A stretch of DNA of 64,000 nucleotides, taken from Deltaproteobacteria bacterium (GTDB lineage: Bacteria; Myxococcota_A; Polyangia; Polyangiales; Houyiibacteriaceae). Under the pieces are notes generated by a model. That model did no database searches. It was not told the origin of the DNA and saw only the letters and a program-made list of their open reading frames with translations. Shown here in pieces: positions 1-7,171 of the stretch (position 1 is the stretch's first letter; every line of letters begins with the position of its first letter). Both the position numbers and the translations under genes were made by a program. The DNA lies in the NCBI GenBank assembly GCA_017644045.1, contig JAEPMI010000012.1, forward strand, positions 62,001 to 126,000, written 5' to 3'.

Positions 1-99
1 GACGAAGCTCCCGACCGCCAGCTGGGCGTAGGTGGGGTCCTTCATCCGCTCCGACACCGCCGCCACGACCTCGGCGACCTCGCTTTCGGGAATGGCCAC
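1..99 (-). CDS. Hypothetical protein, N-terminal fragment (runs off the left edge)
   Basis: An open frame reads leftwards off the window from a GTG at 99-97 and gives 33 residues beginning VAIPESEVAEVVAAVSERMK. It is amphipathic and helical in character. No ATG lies close upstream in frame, and no good ribosome site sits at the usual distance; an AGGAG lies about 16 nt away, which is too far to be convincing. The frame is uninterrupted and has high GC in third positions, so I treat it as the start of a real gene whose identity cannot be judged. It is divergent from the DUF2490 gene to its right. Confidence 0.45.
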   Translation of the reverse strand, partial: MAIPESEVAEVVAAVSERMKDPTYAQLAVGSFV

Positions 100-262
100 G
101 GCCCGGAGGCTACCACTCCTGGGTCCGGGTGCCGGTCGCAAGGTGGCGCTTCGCAGGAAGGGCGATTCCTGTATCCTCCCTCTCATGCCGGTCAGCGCTC
201 TCTCCGACTCCGACGTCCCCCTCCGCAAGCACACGTCCGCCTGAGCGGAGCGAAGCGTAGCG

Positions 263-1000
263 ATGAACCAGCTGAGATGGACGAGCGGCCGCAGCGCCGT
301 TCTGGTCGTCATGCTCTGCCTCGGTAGCCTCACGGGGCGCGCCGAGGCGCAGGACCGCGAGGAGTTCCAGCTCTGGAGCGCCTTGCTCGGCACGGCGGCG
401 ACGACGCCGGAGACGCCCGGACTCTCCTTCTGGCTCGACGTCCACGGTCGCCGGGCCGGCAACGGCACGGTGGTGATCGTGCGCCCCGCGGTCGGCGCGT
501 CGATCACGCCATGGCTCTCGGTCTGGGCCGGCTACGCCTGGGTACCGGTGTTCGACGACGCGACCAGCAACCGCACCGACGAGCACCGCATCTGGCAGCA
601 GGTGATCCTCGCCCCCAAACTGCCGGAGCTCGGCCTGAGCTTTCAGTCCCGGACGCGCTTCGAGCAACGCTTCGGCGAGAACGGGGACGACGTGGGGTTT
701 CGGCTGCGGCAGTTCGTTCGCGCCAACTGGCAGCCCGACGAGTCCTTCCCCATGGGCGTGGCGGTCTGGGACGAGATCTTCATCGGACTGAACGACACGG
801 ACTGGGGGGCGCCCAAGGGGTTCGACCAGAACCGCCTCTTCATCGGTCCCTTCCTCAAGCTCTCCCCCTGGGCACGGCTCGAGGCGGGCTACCTCTACGT
901 GGTCGTGAACCGAGACTCGGGCGACCTCACCGCCCACACGCTGGCGATCAACCTCTTCTGGTCGTTCACGCCGAGCGCTCCCCCGCCCGCAGCGGAGTGA
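263..1000 (+). CDS. DUF2490 family outer-membrane beta-barrel-like protein
   Basis: The 245-residue product starts with a clear Sec signal peptide (hydrophobic stretch about residues 12-28, cleavage after AEA). The rest is built of alternating short strands. It carries the DUF2490 pattern: an EFQLW opening, a FWLDVHGR strand, then RPAVGASITPWLSVWAGYAW, the EHRIWQQ turn and an FEQRF strand in the order expected for that family. DUF2490 proteins are predicted outer-membrane barrels of unknown role. The start ATG follows a GGAGCG ribosome site. The family call rests on sequence pattern; a transport or structural role would be guesswork. Confidence 0.72.
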   Translation: MNQLRWTSGRSAVLVVMLCLGSLTGRAEAQDREEFQLWSALLGTAATTPETPGLSFWLDVHGRRAGNGTVVIVRPAVGASITPWLSVWAGYAWVPVFDDATSNRTDEHRIWQQVILAPKLPELGLSFQSRTRFEQRFGENGDDVGFRLRQFVRANWQPDESFPMGVAVWDEIFIGLNDTDWGAPKGFDQNRLFIGPFLKLSPWARLEAGYLYVVVNRDSGDLTAHTLAINLFWSFTPSAPPPAAE

Positions 1001-1090
1001 CGCGGCCACCGAGCACCCGCGCAAAACCGGCTGATCGGCCGGCGCCCTCGGCGTGACAGGGGCCTCGGCGGGTGGCAGGCTCCGCCCGAA

Positions 1091-1942
1091 ATGACCAGCA
1101 CGCAGGAACAGATCGAAGTCTCGTACGACGTCTCCAACGAGTTCTTCGAGCTCTGGCTCGACGAGAACATGCACTACACGTCGGCCAGCTATCTGACCGG
1201 CGACGAGACCCTCGAGCAGGCTCAGATCCAGAAGTGCCGGATCCTCGCGGACTACGCCGAGGTCACCCCGGACAGCCTGGTGCTGGACATCGGCTGCGGC
1301 TGGGGCTCGAACCTCGAGTTCCTGGTCCGCGAGCGCGGCGTGAAGCGTGCCCACGGCATCACCCTCAGCACTGCCCAGTGCGAGTGGATCCACGCCAAGG
1401 AGCTCGACGGCGTGAAGGCGATCGTCAAGGACTACGCCGAGTACGAGCCCACCGAGAAGTACGACGCCCTCGTCTCCATCGAGATGATCGACCACCTCTG
1501 CTCGCCGGCCCAGTCCCACAAGGGCATGGCCATCGAGCTCTACCGTAAGTACTTCGCGAAGTGCGCGAGCTGGGTCGAGTCCGGCTCCTGCTTCGGTTTC
1601 CAGGCGATTCTCCGCAACCGCGTGCCCCGCAACCGCAAGGACCTCGCCGACCTGAAGTTCACCGCCGATGTCATCTTCCCCGGCGGCCTCAACCCGCGCC
1701 TCGAGGAGCTCACCGCCGCGGTGAACCCGCACTGGGAGATCCTCGAGACGCGCACGCAGCGGACCAGCTACGGCAAGACCACCGGCGAGTGGCTCCGCCG
1801 CCTCCGCGCCAACGAGGCCACGATCCGCGAGAAGTGGGGCGACCAGGTCTTCATCGACTACGAGCGCTACCTCGACACCTGCGTACGCGCCTTCGACGCC
1901 CACTGGTCGAGCGACGTGCAGATGAAGCTCCGCAAGATCTGA
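1091..1942 (+). CDS. SAM-dependent methyltransferase, cyclopropane-fatty-acid synthase family (short form)
   Basis: The 283-residue protein opens with the YDVSNEFFELWLDENMHYT segment typical of Cfa/CmaA enzymes (Y-D-x-S-x-x-F). The SAM-binding glycine motif VLDIGCGWG follows at about residues 62-70, then the GITLS strand. At about 285 residues it matches the mycolic-acid cyclopropane synthase size class rather than the roughly 380-residue E. coli Cfa, which has an extra N-terminal domain. The likely reaction is methyl or methylene transfer from SAM to a lipid or small hydrophobic substrate; the substrate is unknown. It lies in the same direction as the VOC gene just downstream. Confidence 0.75.
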   Translation: MTSTQEQIEVSYDVSNEFFELWLDENMHYTSASYLTGDETLEQAQIQKCRILADYAEVTPDSLVLDIGCGWGSNLEFLVRERGVKRAHGITLSTAQCEWIHAKELDGVKAIVKDYAEYEPTEKYDALVSIEMIDHLCSPAQSHKGMAIELYRKYFAKCASWVESGSCFGFQAILRNRVPRNRKDLADLKFTADVIFPGGLNPRLEELTAAVNPHWEILETRTQRTSYGKTTGEWLRRLRANEATIREKWGDQVFIDYERYLDTCVRAFDAHWSSDVQMKLRKI

Positions 1943-1965
1943 GCTCCGCTCGGAGGACGAAGCTC

Positions 1966-2322
1966 ATCCAGCCCCGGCTCACCCTGGTCGTCATTCGGTC
2001 ACGCGACCTCGGCGCGGCCGAGCGCTTCTATGTGGCGCTCGGTCTTCGCTTCGAGCGCGAGCGTCACGGCGACGGACCGGAGCACCTGTGTGCCAAGTCC
2101 GGTGAGCTGGTTTTCGAGGTCTACCCGTCGCGCGACGAGACCGAGCCCCACACCAGACTGGGCTTCGAAGTCGACGACATCGACCGAGTCGTCCGCGACA
2201 TCGAGCAGGTCGGTGGACGGGTGGTGAAGGCACCGAGTGCGTCGCCGTGGGGGATACGAGCCGTGGTCGAAGACCCGGACGGCCATCGAGTGGAGCTGAC
2301 TCAGCCGGGCTCCCGGGACTGA
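1966..2322 (+). CDS. VOC (glyoxalase/bleomycin-resistance) family protein, start uncertain
   Basis: About 118 residues with one vicinal-oxygen-chelate module: TLVVIRSRDLGAAERFYVAL opens the first beta-alpha-beta unit, and the end carries GIRAVVEDPDGHRVELTQPG, the usual DPDGxxxEL signature. VOC proteins bind a divalent metal and act as lyases, dioxygenases or drug-binding proteins; which applies here cannot be said. The open frame has no ATG, GTG or TTG near the domain start. The start given is an ATC preceded by GGAGG at 1953-1957 (8-nt spacing). An ATT (1990) or CTG (1984) is also possible. It begins 23 nt after the methyltransferase stop and is probably cotranscribed. Confidence 0.65.
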   Translation: MQPRLTLVVIRSRDLGAAERFYVALGLRFERERHGDGPEHLCAKSGELVFEVYPSRDETEPHTRLGFEVDDIDRVVRDIEQVGGRVVKAPSASPWGIRAVVEDPDGHRVELTQPGSRD

Positions 2323-2329
2323 GCCTCGC

Positions 2330-2992
2330 TCAGAGCAGACTCTCGCAGGTCCCGTCGCCGATCTGTGCGGGCCGACCCGCGCGTGCGGCTTCGACGTGAC
2401 ATCGACGCCGCTCGTCACTCATCGTGTCCCACTGGGAGCCGAGGCGCTCACGAGTCTCGCGCACGACCGGGTCCTCGGGCGGCGGCTGGTACCAGAGCTC
2501 GCGATCGGGTCGCTCACAGCCGGTGCACTGGTCGATGCAGGCGCTCGGACCGCGGCGGCGGGCGCGGCAGTGCTCGGCGCAGGCCATGCCCGCGGGTCCG
2601 AGTGGCCGAAGCACGAGCACCGGTCCGTCGGGAGTGCTGTCCTCGGTGACTTCGTGGTCCAGACCGCAGGTCGAGCCTGCCTCGCCGTGCACGCGAGCGC
2701 CGACGGTGGCGCCCGTGACTCGTGTGCAACCGATGGGGCAGCCGCAGAGCTCGACGGGAAGGCAGCGCGACTCCGACGGCGGCGACGGCGAGCCCGACCC
2801 GAATGACGACCCCGCCCCGGACGCTGACTCGGACGACCGATCACCGACCTCCGACGACCGATCACCGACCTCCGACGACCGATCGCCGCCCTGCGACTCC
2901 GCCTCCGATCCGCAGGCCCCGAGGGCGAGGGTCAGGGCGTAGGTCAGGGCGAGGGATTCGAGTCGTGCTCGCGTCGGCAGCAACGTCCGCAT
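2330..2992 (-). CDS. Hypothetical lipoprotein with short tandem repeat
   Basis: The 220-residue product has a lipoprotein signal (start ATG at 2992, lipobox LGAC at about residues 23-26). A low-complexity Ser/Gly/Asp linker containing GDRSSEV three times follows, then a Cys-rich C-terminal domain with about ten cysteines. A longer reading from 3049 would put 19 residues before the signal, so I prefer 2992. No family was recognised. The cysteines suggest a disulfide-bonded domain on the outer surface. It converges with the VOC gene, 7 nt away. Confidence 0.68.
   Translation of the reverse strand: MRTLLPTRARLESLALTYALTLALGACGSEAESQGGDRSSEVGDRSSEVGDRSSESASGAGSSFGSGSPSPPSESRCLPVELCGCPIGCTRVTGATVGARVHGEAGSTCGLDHEVTEDSTPDGPVLVLRPLGPAGMACAEHCRARRRGPSACIDQCTGCERPDRELWYQPPPEDPVVRETRERLGSQWDTMSDERRRCHVEAARAGRPAQIGDGTCESLL
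2832..2890. repeat. 21-bp tandem repeat, about 2.8 copies
   Basis: Two perfect 21-bp units (2832-2852 and 2853-2873) and a third partial unit (2874-2890) lie head to tail. They encode the GDRSSEV repeats in the linker of the lipoprotein gene on the minus strand. The length is a multiple of three, so copy-number change would keep the reading frame. Confidence 0.9.
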
Positions 2993-3070
2993 GTCCCACT
3001 CTACGTGCGGGGCCACACGCGTCTCCCACAGGTCGTGAATGTTCCTCACCCGAGCTCAACTGACCCGGCC

Positions 3071-3910
3071 GTGAGGGAGACGCTTTTCATCGCGCTCCTC
3101 CTCGTCGCCTGTGGCGACGACGAGGCGCGTCCAGGGACCGATGCGTCCGTCGCTCGCCAGGACATGGCGGGCGACGACGCATCCACGACCGACGACGGGT
3201 TCGTCGCGCCGACCGACGGAGGCGGCACCGACGCCCGACCGCCGGATGCGGCTCGCGCCGTCGAGGACTGCTCGACCGACCTCGACGAGGATGGCGATAC
3301 ACACGCGGGCTGTGCGGACCCCGACTGCCTCGACGAGAGCCGCTGCATCGAGGCCGATCTCACCGACCGAGGGCTCGGCGACTGGACCGTCTGCCAGTCG
3401 CTGAGCTTCGACGAGGCCGCCACGCGCGAACGATGCGAGGAGGGTCTGCCCGCGTGGGTCGAGAGCAGCCGCGAGCTCCGGTGCGACCTCGTGCCGACGC
3501 TGGTGCAGGTCGACGTCTACTGCCCACCGGAGGGCTCCACCGAAGAAGTGGTCGAGGTCCGGTGGCGCGTCGCGATGGATACGACCGGCTCCGACCGCAT
3601 GCTCGGGCCGAGCACCTACGAGAGCACGAGCTACATGGCAGAGCTCTTCCTCTCGAACACCGTGACGGAGTTCGGTCCCGGCGGCTCGAGCGGCGAGGCG
3701 CTCTACACCACCGCCGAGACGTGGTGGCCGGACTACCGCGCCGTCGGCTGGCGACAGCTCCCGCGCGGTGCGCGGCTCGTCGCCTTCACGACCATCTCGG
3801 TCGACGTGTCGACCTTCCACCTCTACGACGGCGGCGTGAACGTCTCGAGCACCGGGCCATCGTACGCCCACAACGCCGCGTTCGAGATCCCGAGCGCGGG
3901 CATCGAGTAA
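3071..3910 (+). CDS. Hypothetical lipoprotein, myxobacterial type
   Basis: A GTG start at 3071 gives a compact lipoprotein signal, VRETLFIALLLVAC, with lipobox LVAC, followed by a Asp/Gly/Thr-rich linker of about 60 residues. The linker ends in a Cys-containing CSTDLDEDGDTHAGCADPDC segment, a short acidic calcium-site-like stretch common in myxobacterial surface lipoproteins. The remaining 180 residues look like a beta-rich domain without recognisable motifs. A longer in-frame start at 3005 would bury the signal and is rejected. Mature length about 265 residues; function unknown. Confidence 0.68.
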   Translation: MRETLFIALLLVACGDDEARPGTDASVARQDMAGDDASTTDDGFVAPTDGGGTDARPPDAARAVEDCSTDLDEDGDTHAGCADPDCLDESRCIEADLTDRGLGDWTVCQSLSFDEAATRERCEEGLPAWVESSRELRCDLVPTLVQVDVYCPPEGSTEEVVEVRWRVAMDTTGSDRMLGPSTYESTSYMAELFLSNTVTEFGPGGSSGEALYTTAETWWPDYRAVGWRQLPRGARLVAFTTISVDVSTFHLYDGGVNVSSTGPSYAHNAAFEIPSAGIE

Positions 3911-3911
3911 C

Positions 3912-4547
3912 TCAGGCGCCGGCGGCGAGCGCCGCCCGCACCATCGCGAGCACCGGCGCGGGCGTCTTGTCGACCGAGCCTCCGTCGAAGGGTGGCTGCG
4001 GGTCGTACTCGACGCCGAGCTGAATGCCCCGCGCCAGGTCCTCTCCGGCGATGCGCGCGACGAGCGCGAGCCCCAGATCGATGCCCGCCGACACACCCGC
4101 GGCGATGGCCAGGCGGTCACCGGCGAAGACGTAGCGCGCCTGCGTCGGTGTGGCGCCGTGCTCGGCGAGCTCCTCGAGCCGCGACCAATGCGTGGTCGCT
4201 TCCTTGCCCTCGAGAAGGCCTGCGGCCGCCAGGATCATGGAGCCGGTACACACCGAGACGGTCCACTTGGTGGTGGCGTGCACCTTCCGGATCCACTCGA
4301 GCGTCGCGGGGTCCGCCTCGAGCGCACGAGTGCCCTTCCCACCGGGCACCACGAGGATGTCGCAGCGCTCGACGTCGTCGCGGCGCCCATCGGCCTGGAC
4401 GCCGAGGAAGCCGTTGTCGGTACGAATCACGCCTGGCTCGGCGGCCACGAAGCGCACCTTGGCGCCCGGCAGTCGCGAGAGGACCTCGTAGGGACCGATG
4501 GCGTCGAGCGCGGTGAAGCGGTCGAAGAGGAGGAAGACGATGTCCAT
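3912..4547 (-). CDS. DJ-1/PfpI family protein (isonitrile hydratase-like)
   Basis: The 211-residue protein is a single DJ-1/PfpI domain. It begins MDIVFLLFDRFTALDAIGPY, has the nucleophile-elbow segment SVCTGSMILAAAGLL with Cys100, followed by TTHW. This pattern matches the subfamily that includes isonitrile hydratase (InhA). The reaction is probably hydrolytic at the cysteine, but the substrate is unknown. Its start codon lies 17 nt after the stop of the upstream GlxA-type regulator on the same strand, so the two are very likely one transcript. The regulator carries a related copy of this same domain. Confidence 0.8.
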   Translation of the reverse strand: MDIVFLLFDRFTALDAIGPYEVLSRLPGAKVRFVAAEPGVIRTDNGFLGVQADGRRDDVERCDILVVPGGKGTRALEADPATLEWIRKVHATTKWTVSVCTGSMILAAAGLLEGKEATTHWSRLEELAEHGATPTQARYVFAGDRLAIAAGVSAGIDLGLALVARIAGEDLARGIQLGVEYDPQPPFDGGSVDKTPAPVLAMVRAALAAGA

Positions 4548-4564
4548 GACTGAGCTCCTGTCGT

Positions 4565-5539
4565 TCAGGCCGCGAAGCGGTCCCGGTAGGTTCGAGGGCC
4601 GACGCCGAGGCGTCGGCGAAACACCCGGCGGAAGGTCGGCGCGCTGCCGAAGCCGGCGGCCTCGCCGACACGCTCCACCGGCAGGCCCGTGGTCTCGAGC
4701 AACGAGCGAGCGACCTCCACGCGCGCGAGCTCCACGAAGGCGCCGGGCGTCTCACCGACCTCCTCGCGAAACACCCGGGCGAAGTGCCGCGGCGACATCG
4801 CGACGCGGCGCGCGAGCGCAGGCACGGAGAGGTCGTCGTCCACGTGCTCGAGGATCCACGTCTGGAGCTCGCGGATCGGGTCGCGCTCCGCGAGCTGGCG
4901 TTCGAGGAGCGGGCTGAACTGGCTCTGGCCGCCGCCGCGCCGCGCGAAGAGCACGAGCTGCCGCGCGGTCTCGAGCGAGACGTCACGGCCCAGGTCGTCC
5001 TCCACGAGCGCGAGCGCGAGGTCCATCCCGGCGGTCACGCCGGCGGAGCTCCACACACGCCCGTCACGCACGAAGATGGGGTCGTCCTCGACGGTGACCT
5101 TCGGGAAGCGGCTCGCCAGCTCCTCGCAGCTGCTCCAGTGCGTCGCCGCGCGCTTCCCGTCGAGCAAGCCAGCGGCGGCGAGAACGAACGCCCCCGAGCA
5201 GACCGAGGCCACGCGTCGCGCCCGTTCGGCCAAGCGCGCGACCGCCCGGACGAGCACCTCGTTGCGGGAGGCGGACCGAGAGCCGATCCCGCCGACCACG
5301 ACCAGCGTGTCGATGGGCCGGCGCAGCCGCTCGACGGCTGCGTCCGCCTCCATGCGAACGCCGCTGGTCGACCGAACGCTCCGGCCACCGACGCTCGCGA
5401 TACAGAGCGCGTAACTCTCGTTTCGCAGCGGGTCCTGGGCCGCCACACGACCGGCGGTGTCGAACACGTCCACCGGGCCGACGAGGTCGAGGGTGGTGAT
5501 CTCGTCGTAGGCGACGAAGACGACGTTCCGAAGCGACAC
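4565..5539 (-). CDS. GlxA family transcriptional regulator (DJ-1/PfpI domain + AraC helix-turn-helix)
   Basis: The 324-residue protein has two parts. Residues 1-195 are a DJ-1/PfpI-like sensor domain with SVCSGAFVLAAAGLLDGK (Cys114) and ATHWSSCEEL. Residues about 215-320 are an AraC/XylS double helix-turn-helix with the signature segments LARRVAMSPRHFARVFREE and RVGEAAGFGSAPTFRRVFRR. This architecture is that of GlxA/FtrA-type activators, which usually sense a small metabolite and activate a neighbouring operon. It sits directly upstream of the stand-alone DJ-1/PfpI gene on the same strand and probably controls it. Confidence 0.87.
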   Translation of the reverse strand: MSLRNVVFVAYDEITTLDLVGPVDVFDTAGRVAAQDPLRNESYALCIASVGGRSVRSTSGVRMEADAAVERLRRPIDTLVVVGGIGSRSASRNEVLVRAVARLAERARRVASVCSGAFVLAAAGLLDGKRAATHWSSCEELASRFPKVTVEDDPIFVRDGRVWSSAGVTAGMDLALALVEDDLGRDVSLETARQLVLFARRGGGQSQFSPLLERQLAERDPIRELQTWILEHVDDDLSVPALARRVAMSPRHFARVFREEVGETPGAFVELARVEVARSLLETTGLPVERVGEAAGFGSAPTFRRVFRRRLGVGPRTYRDRFAA

Positions 5540-5584
5540 GAGGACACCCTATCCGCTCGAGCGCCTGTCTCAAATGACCCTGAC

Positions 5585-5607
5585 CGCTCGATTTCTGCCA
5601 TCGAGCG
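5585..5607. promoter_or_regulatory. 8-bp inverted repeat upstream of the glxA-type gene
   Basis: CGCTCGAT (5585-5592) and ATCGAGCG (5600-5607) form a perfect inverted repeat with a 7-nt spacer. It lies in the 77-bp gap between the small secreted protein gene and the glxA-type regulator, 46 nt upstream of the latter's start. It could be an operator for the regulator or part of a terminator for the small gene; there is no U-run, so an operator is slightly favoured. Confidence 0.35.
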
Positions 5608-5616
5608 AGGACGTCC

Positions 5617-5859
5617 TCAGAGCGGCGCGCGACGGACGCTCTCGACGATGCGCCGGACGAAGCTGGAGCGCAGGTCGGTCACCTCGTACCCGAGGGACGA
5701 ACGATGGAGGACGTAGAAGGCGGCAGGCTGCTGACGGCGACCGACCACGTCGATGGGGTCGATCTCGATGACCCGCGGCCGAGGCTCGGGGTCCTGAGCC
5801 CGGGCGAGCGGTGCGGCGGAGGCGACGAGAACGAGCGCGGCGAGGAGTCGGGTGAGCAT
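5617..5859 (-). CDS. Small secreted protein
   Basis: An 80-residue product starting at the ATG at 5859 with a clean Sec signal (MLTRLLAALVLVASAAPLARAQ). The mature part of about 58 residues contains RVIEIDPIDVVGRRQQPAAF followed by an amphipathic C-terminal helix. A start seven codons earlier would add charged residues before the signal and is less likely. I do not recognise a family; the pattern looks conserved rather than random (balanced charges, VVGRRQ turn). It reads away from the sterol reductase gene. Confidence 0.55.
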   Translation of the reverse strand: MLTRLLAALVLVASAAPLARAQDPEPRPRVIEIDPIDVVGRRQQPAAFYVLHRSSLGYEVTDLRSSFVRRIVESVRRAPL

Positions 5860-5954
5860 GGGGTCCCTTTCACCAGGCAAGTGTCCGCAAGCCCGAGGCG
5901 CGGTTCAGGGCCGGGGACTGGATCTGGAGCCGCCGACATACAAAGGTCCCGCGG

Positions 5955-7109
5955 ATGCCCTTCGCGGAGCACTTCCCCGAGATCCTCCCGGTCACCGCCG
6001 AGACCCTGGCCCACGCCACCCTCTGGGTGAGCGGGTTCATCATCGCGCTCTTCGTGGGCTCGATCCTCCTGCCCGCCCCGCGCTGGATGGGCTTCGAGCA
6101 GCCGAGCGGCGCCCGCAAGGAATACAAGCTCAGCGGGCTGCCACTCTTCCTGATCACCCACGTGGTGCTCGGCGCCGGAGTGGCCTTCTTCGGTTGGTCG
6201 CTCGCGCCGCTGGTGAGCCACTTCTGGTCGCTCTTCATCGTGATGAACGTCTGGTCGCTCGTCTTCACGCTCTACCTCTTCGTGGTCGGGCGGGCGAAGG
6301 GCGCGACACACACGAAAGAGGAGTCGCCGCTGCCGCCGCTGCTCGCGGACCTCTGGTTCGGACCCGAGCTCAACCCGACCCTGCTCGGCGTCGACCTGAA
6401 GATGTTCATGTACCACCCGAGCTTGATCGGCCTCGCGGTGATGAACGCGGCCTTCGCTCACGCGCAGTACGAGACCTTCGGCGCCATCACCCTCGAGATG
6501 TGGCTCTACCAGGCATTCACCTGGGCGTACCTCTTCACGCACTACGCGCGCGAAGACTTCATGCTCTCCACTTGGGACATCATCGCCGAGCGCTTCGGCT
6601 TCATGCTGGTCTGGGGTGACCTGGTCTACGTGCCCTTCCTCTACAGCCTCGTCGGCTGGTGGGTCTTTGGCCACGGCTGGACCGACACGCCGGAGGGCTG
6701 GGTCCACGAGGGCTTCCCGCTCTGGGGCGCCGCTGTGCTGGTCGCCTTCCACGCGCTCAGCCACGCGGTCTTCCGCGGCGCCAACTGGCAGAAGGACCGG
6801 TTCAAGCGCGACCCGGAGGCACACATCTGGGGCAAGACGCCCGAGACGATCGACGGTCGGCTCTTGATCAGCGGTTGGTGGGGCGTCGGCCGCAAGATCA
6901 ACTACACGGGCGAGATCGGCGTCTACATCAGCTTCGCGCTCTGCGCCGGCTTCACGTCGCCCTTCCCCTACATCCTCCCGCTCACGCTGATCATCCTGCT
7001 CACCCAGCGCGCGGGGCGCGACGACAAGCGCTGCCGAGCCAAGTACGGCGAGCTCTGGGAGCAGTACTGCCGCAAGGCGCGCTTCCGCATCATTCCCTTC
7101 GTGTATTGA
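5955..7109 (+). CDS. ERG4/ERG24 family sterol reductase (delta-14 / DHCR7-like)
   Basis: The 384-residue membrane protein has about 8-9 hydrophobic segments and both hallmarks of the sterol C14/C7/C24 reductase family. One is a WFGPELNP segment (residues about 135-142). The other is LLISGWWGVGRKINYTGEI near residue 300. It ends with RCRAKYGELWEQYCRKARF..IIPFVY, the C-terminal signature shared with DHCR7, ERG24 and lamin-B-receptor-type enzymes. The family reduces a ring or side-chain double bond of a sterol using NADPH. Sterol synthesis is known in several myxobacteria, so a role in tailoring sterols is plausible; which double bond is reduced cannot be read from the sequence. Confidence 0.88.
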   Translation: MPFAEHFPEILPVTAETLAHATLWVSGFIIALFVGSILLPAPRWMGFEQPSGARKEYKLSGLPLFLITHVVLGAGVAFFGWSLAPLVSHFWSLFIVMNVWSLVFTLYLFVVGRAKGATHTKEESPLPPLLADLWFGPELNPTLLGVDLKMFMYHPSLIGLAVMNAAFAHAQYETFGAITLEMWLYQAFTWAYLFTHYAREDFMLSTWDIIAERFGFMLVWGDLVYVPFLYSLVGWWVFGHGWTDTPEGWVHEGFPLWGAAVLVAFHALSHAVFRGANWQKDRFKRDPEAHIWGKTPETIDGRLLISGWWGVGRKINYTGEIGVYISFALCAGFTSPFPYILPLTLIILLTQRAGRDDKRCRAKYGELWEQYCRKARFRIIPFVY

Positions 7110-7171
7110 GCCCGGCGGGTCCCTACTCGTGGACACTCGCTTCGCGGGCGCGCCTTGGATAGGCTCGACTG

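Noticed and set aside
110-1903. A 597-codon open frame on the minus strand opposite the DUF2490 and methyltransferase genes
   Set aside because: Composition is Ala/Arg/Val/Glu-rich without motifs, and both plus-strand genes have clear families. It is a GC-rich antisense shadow.
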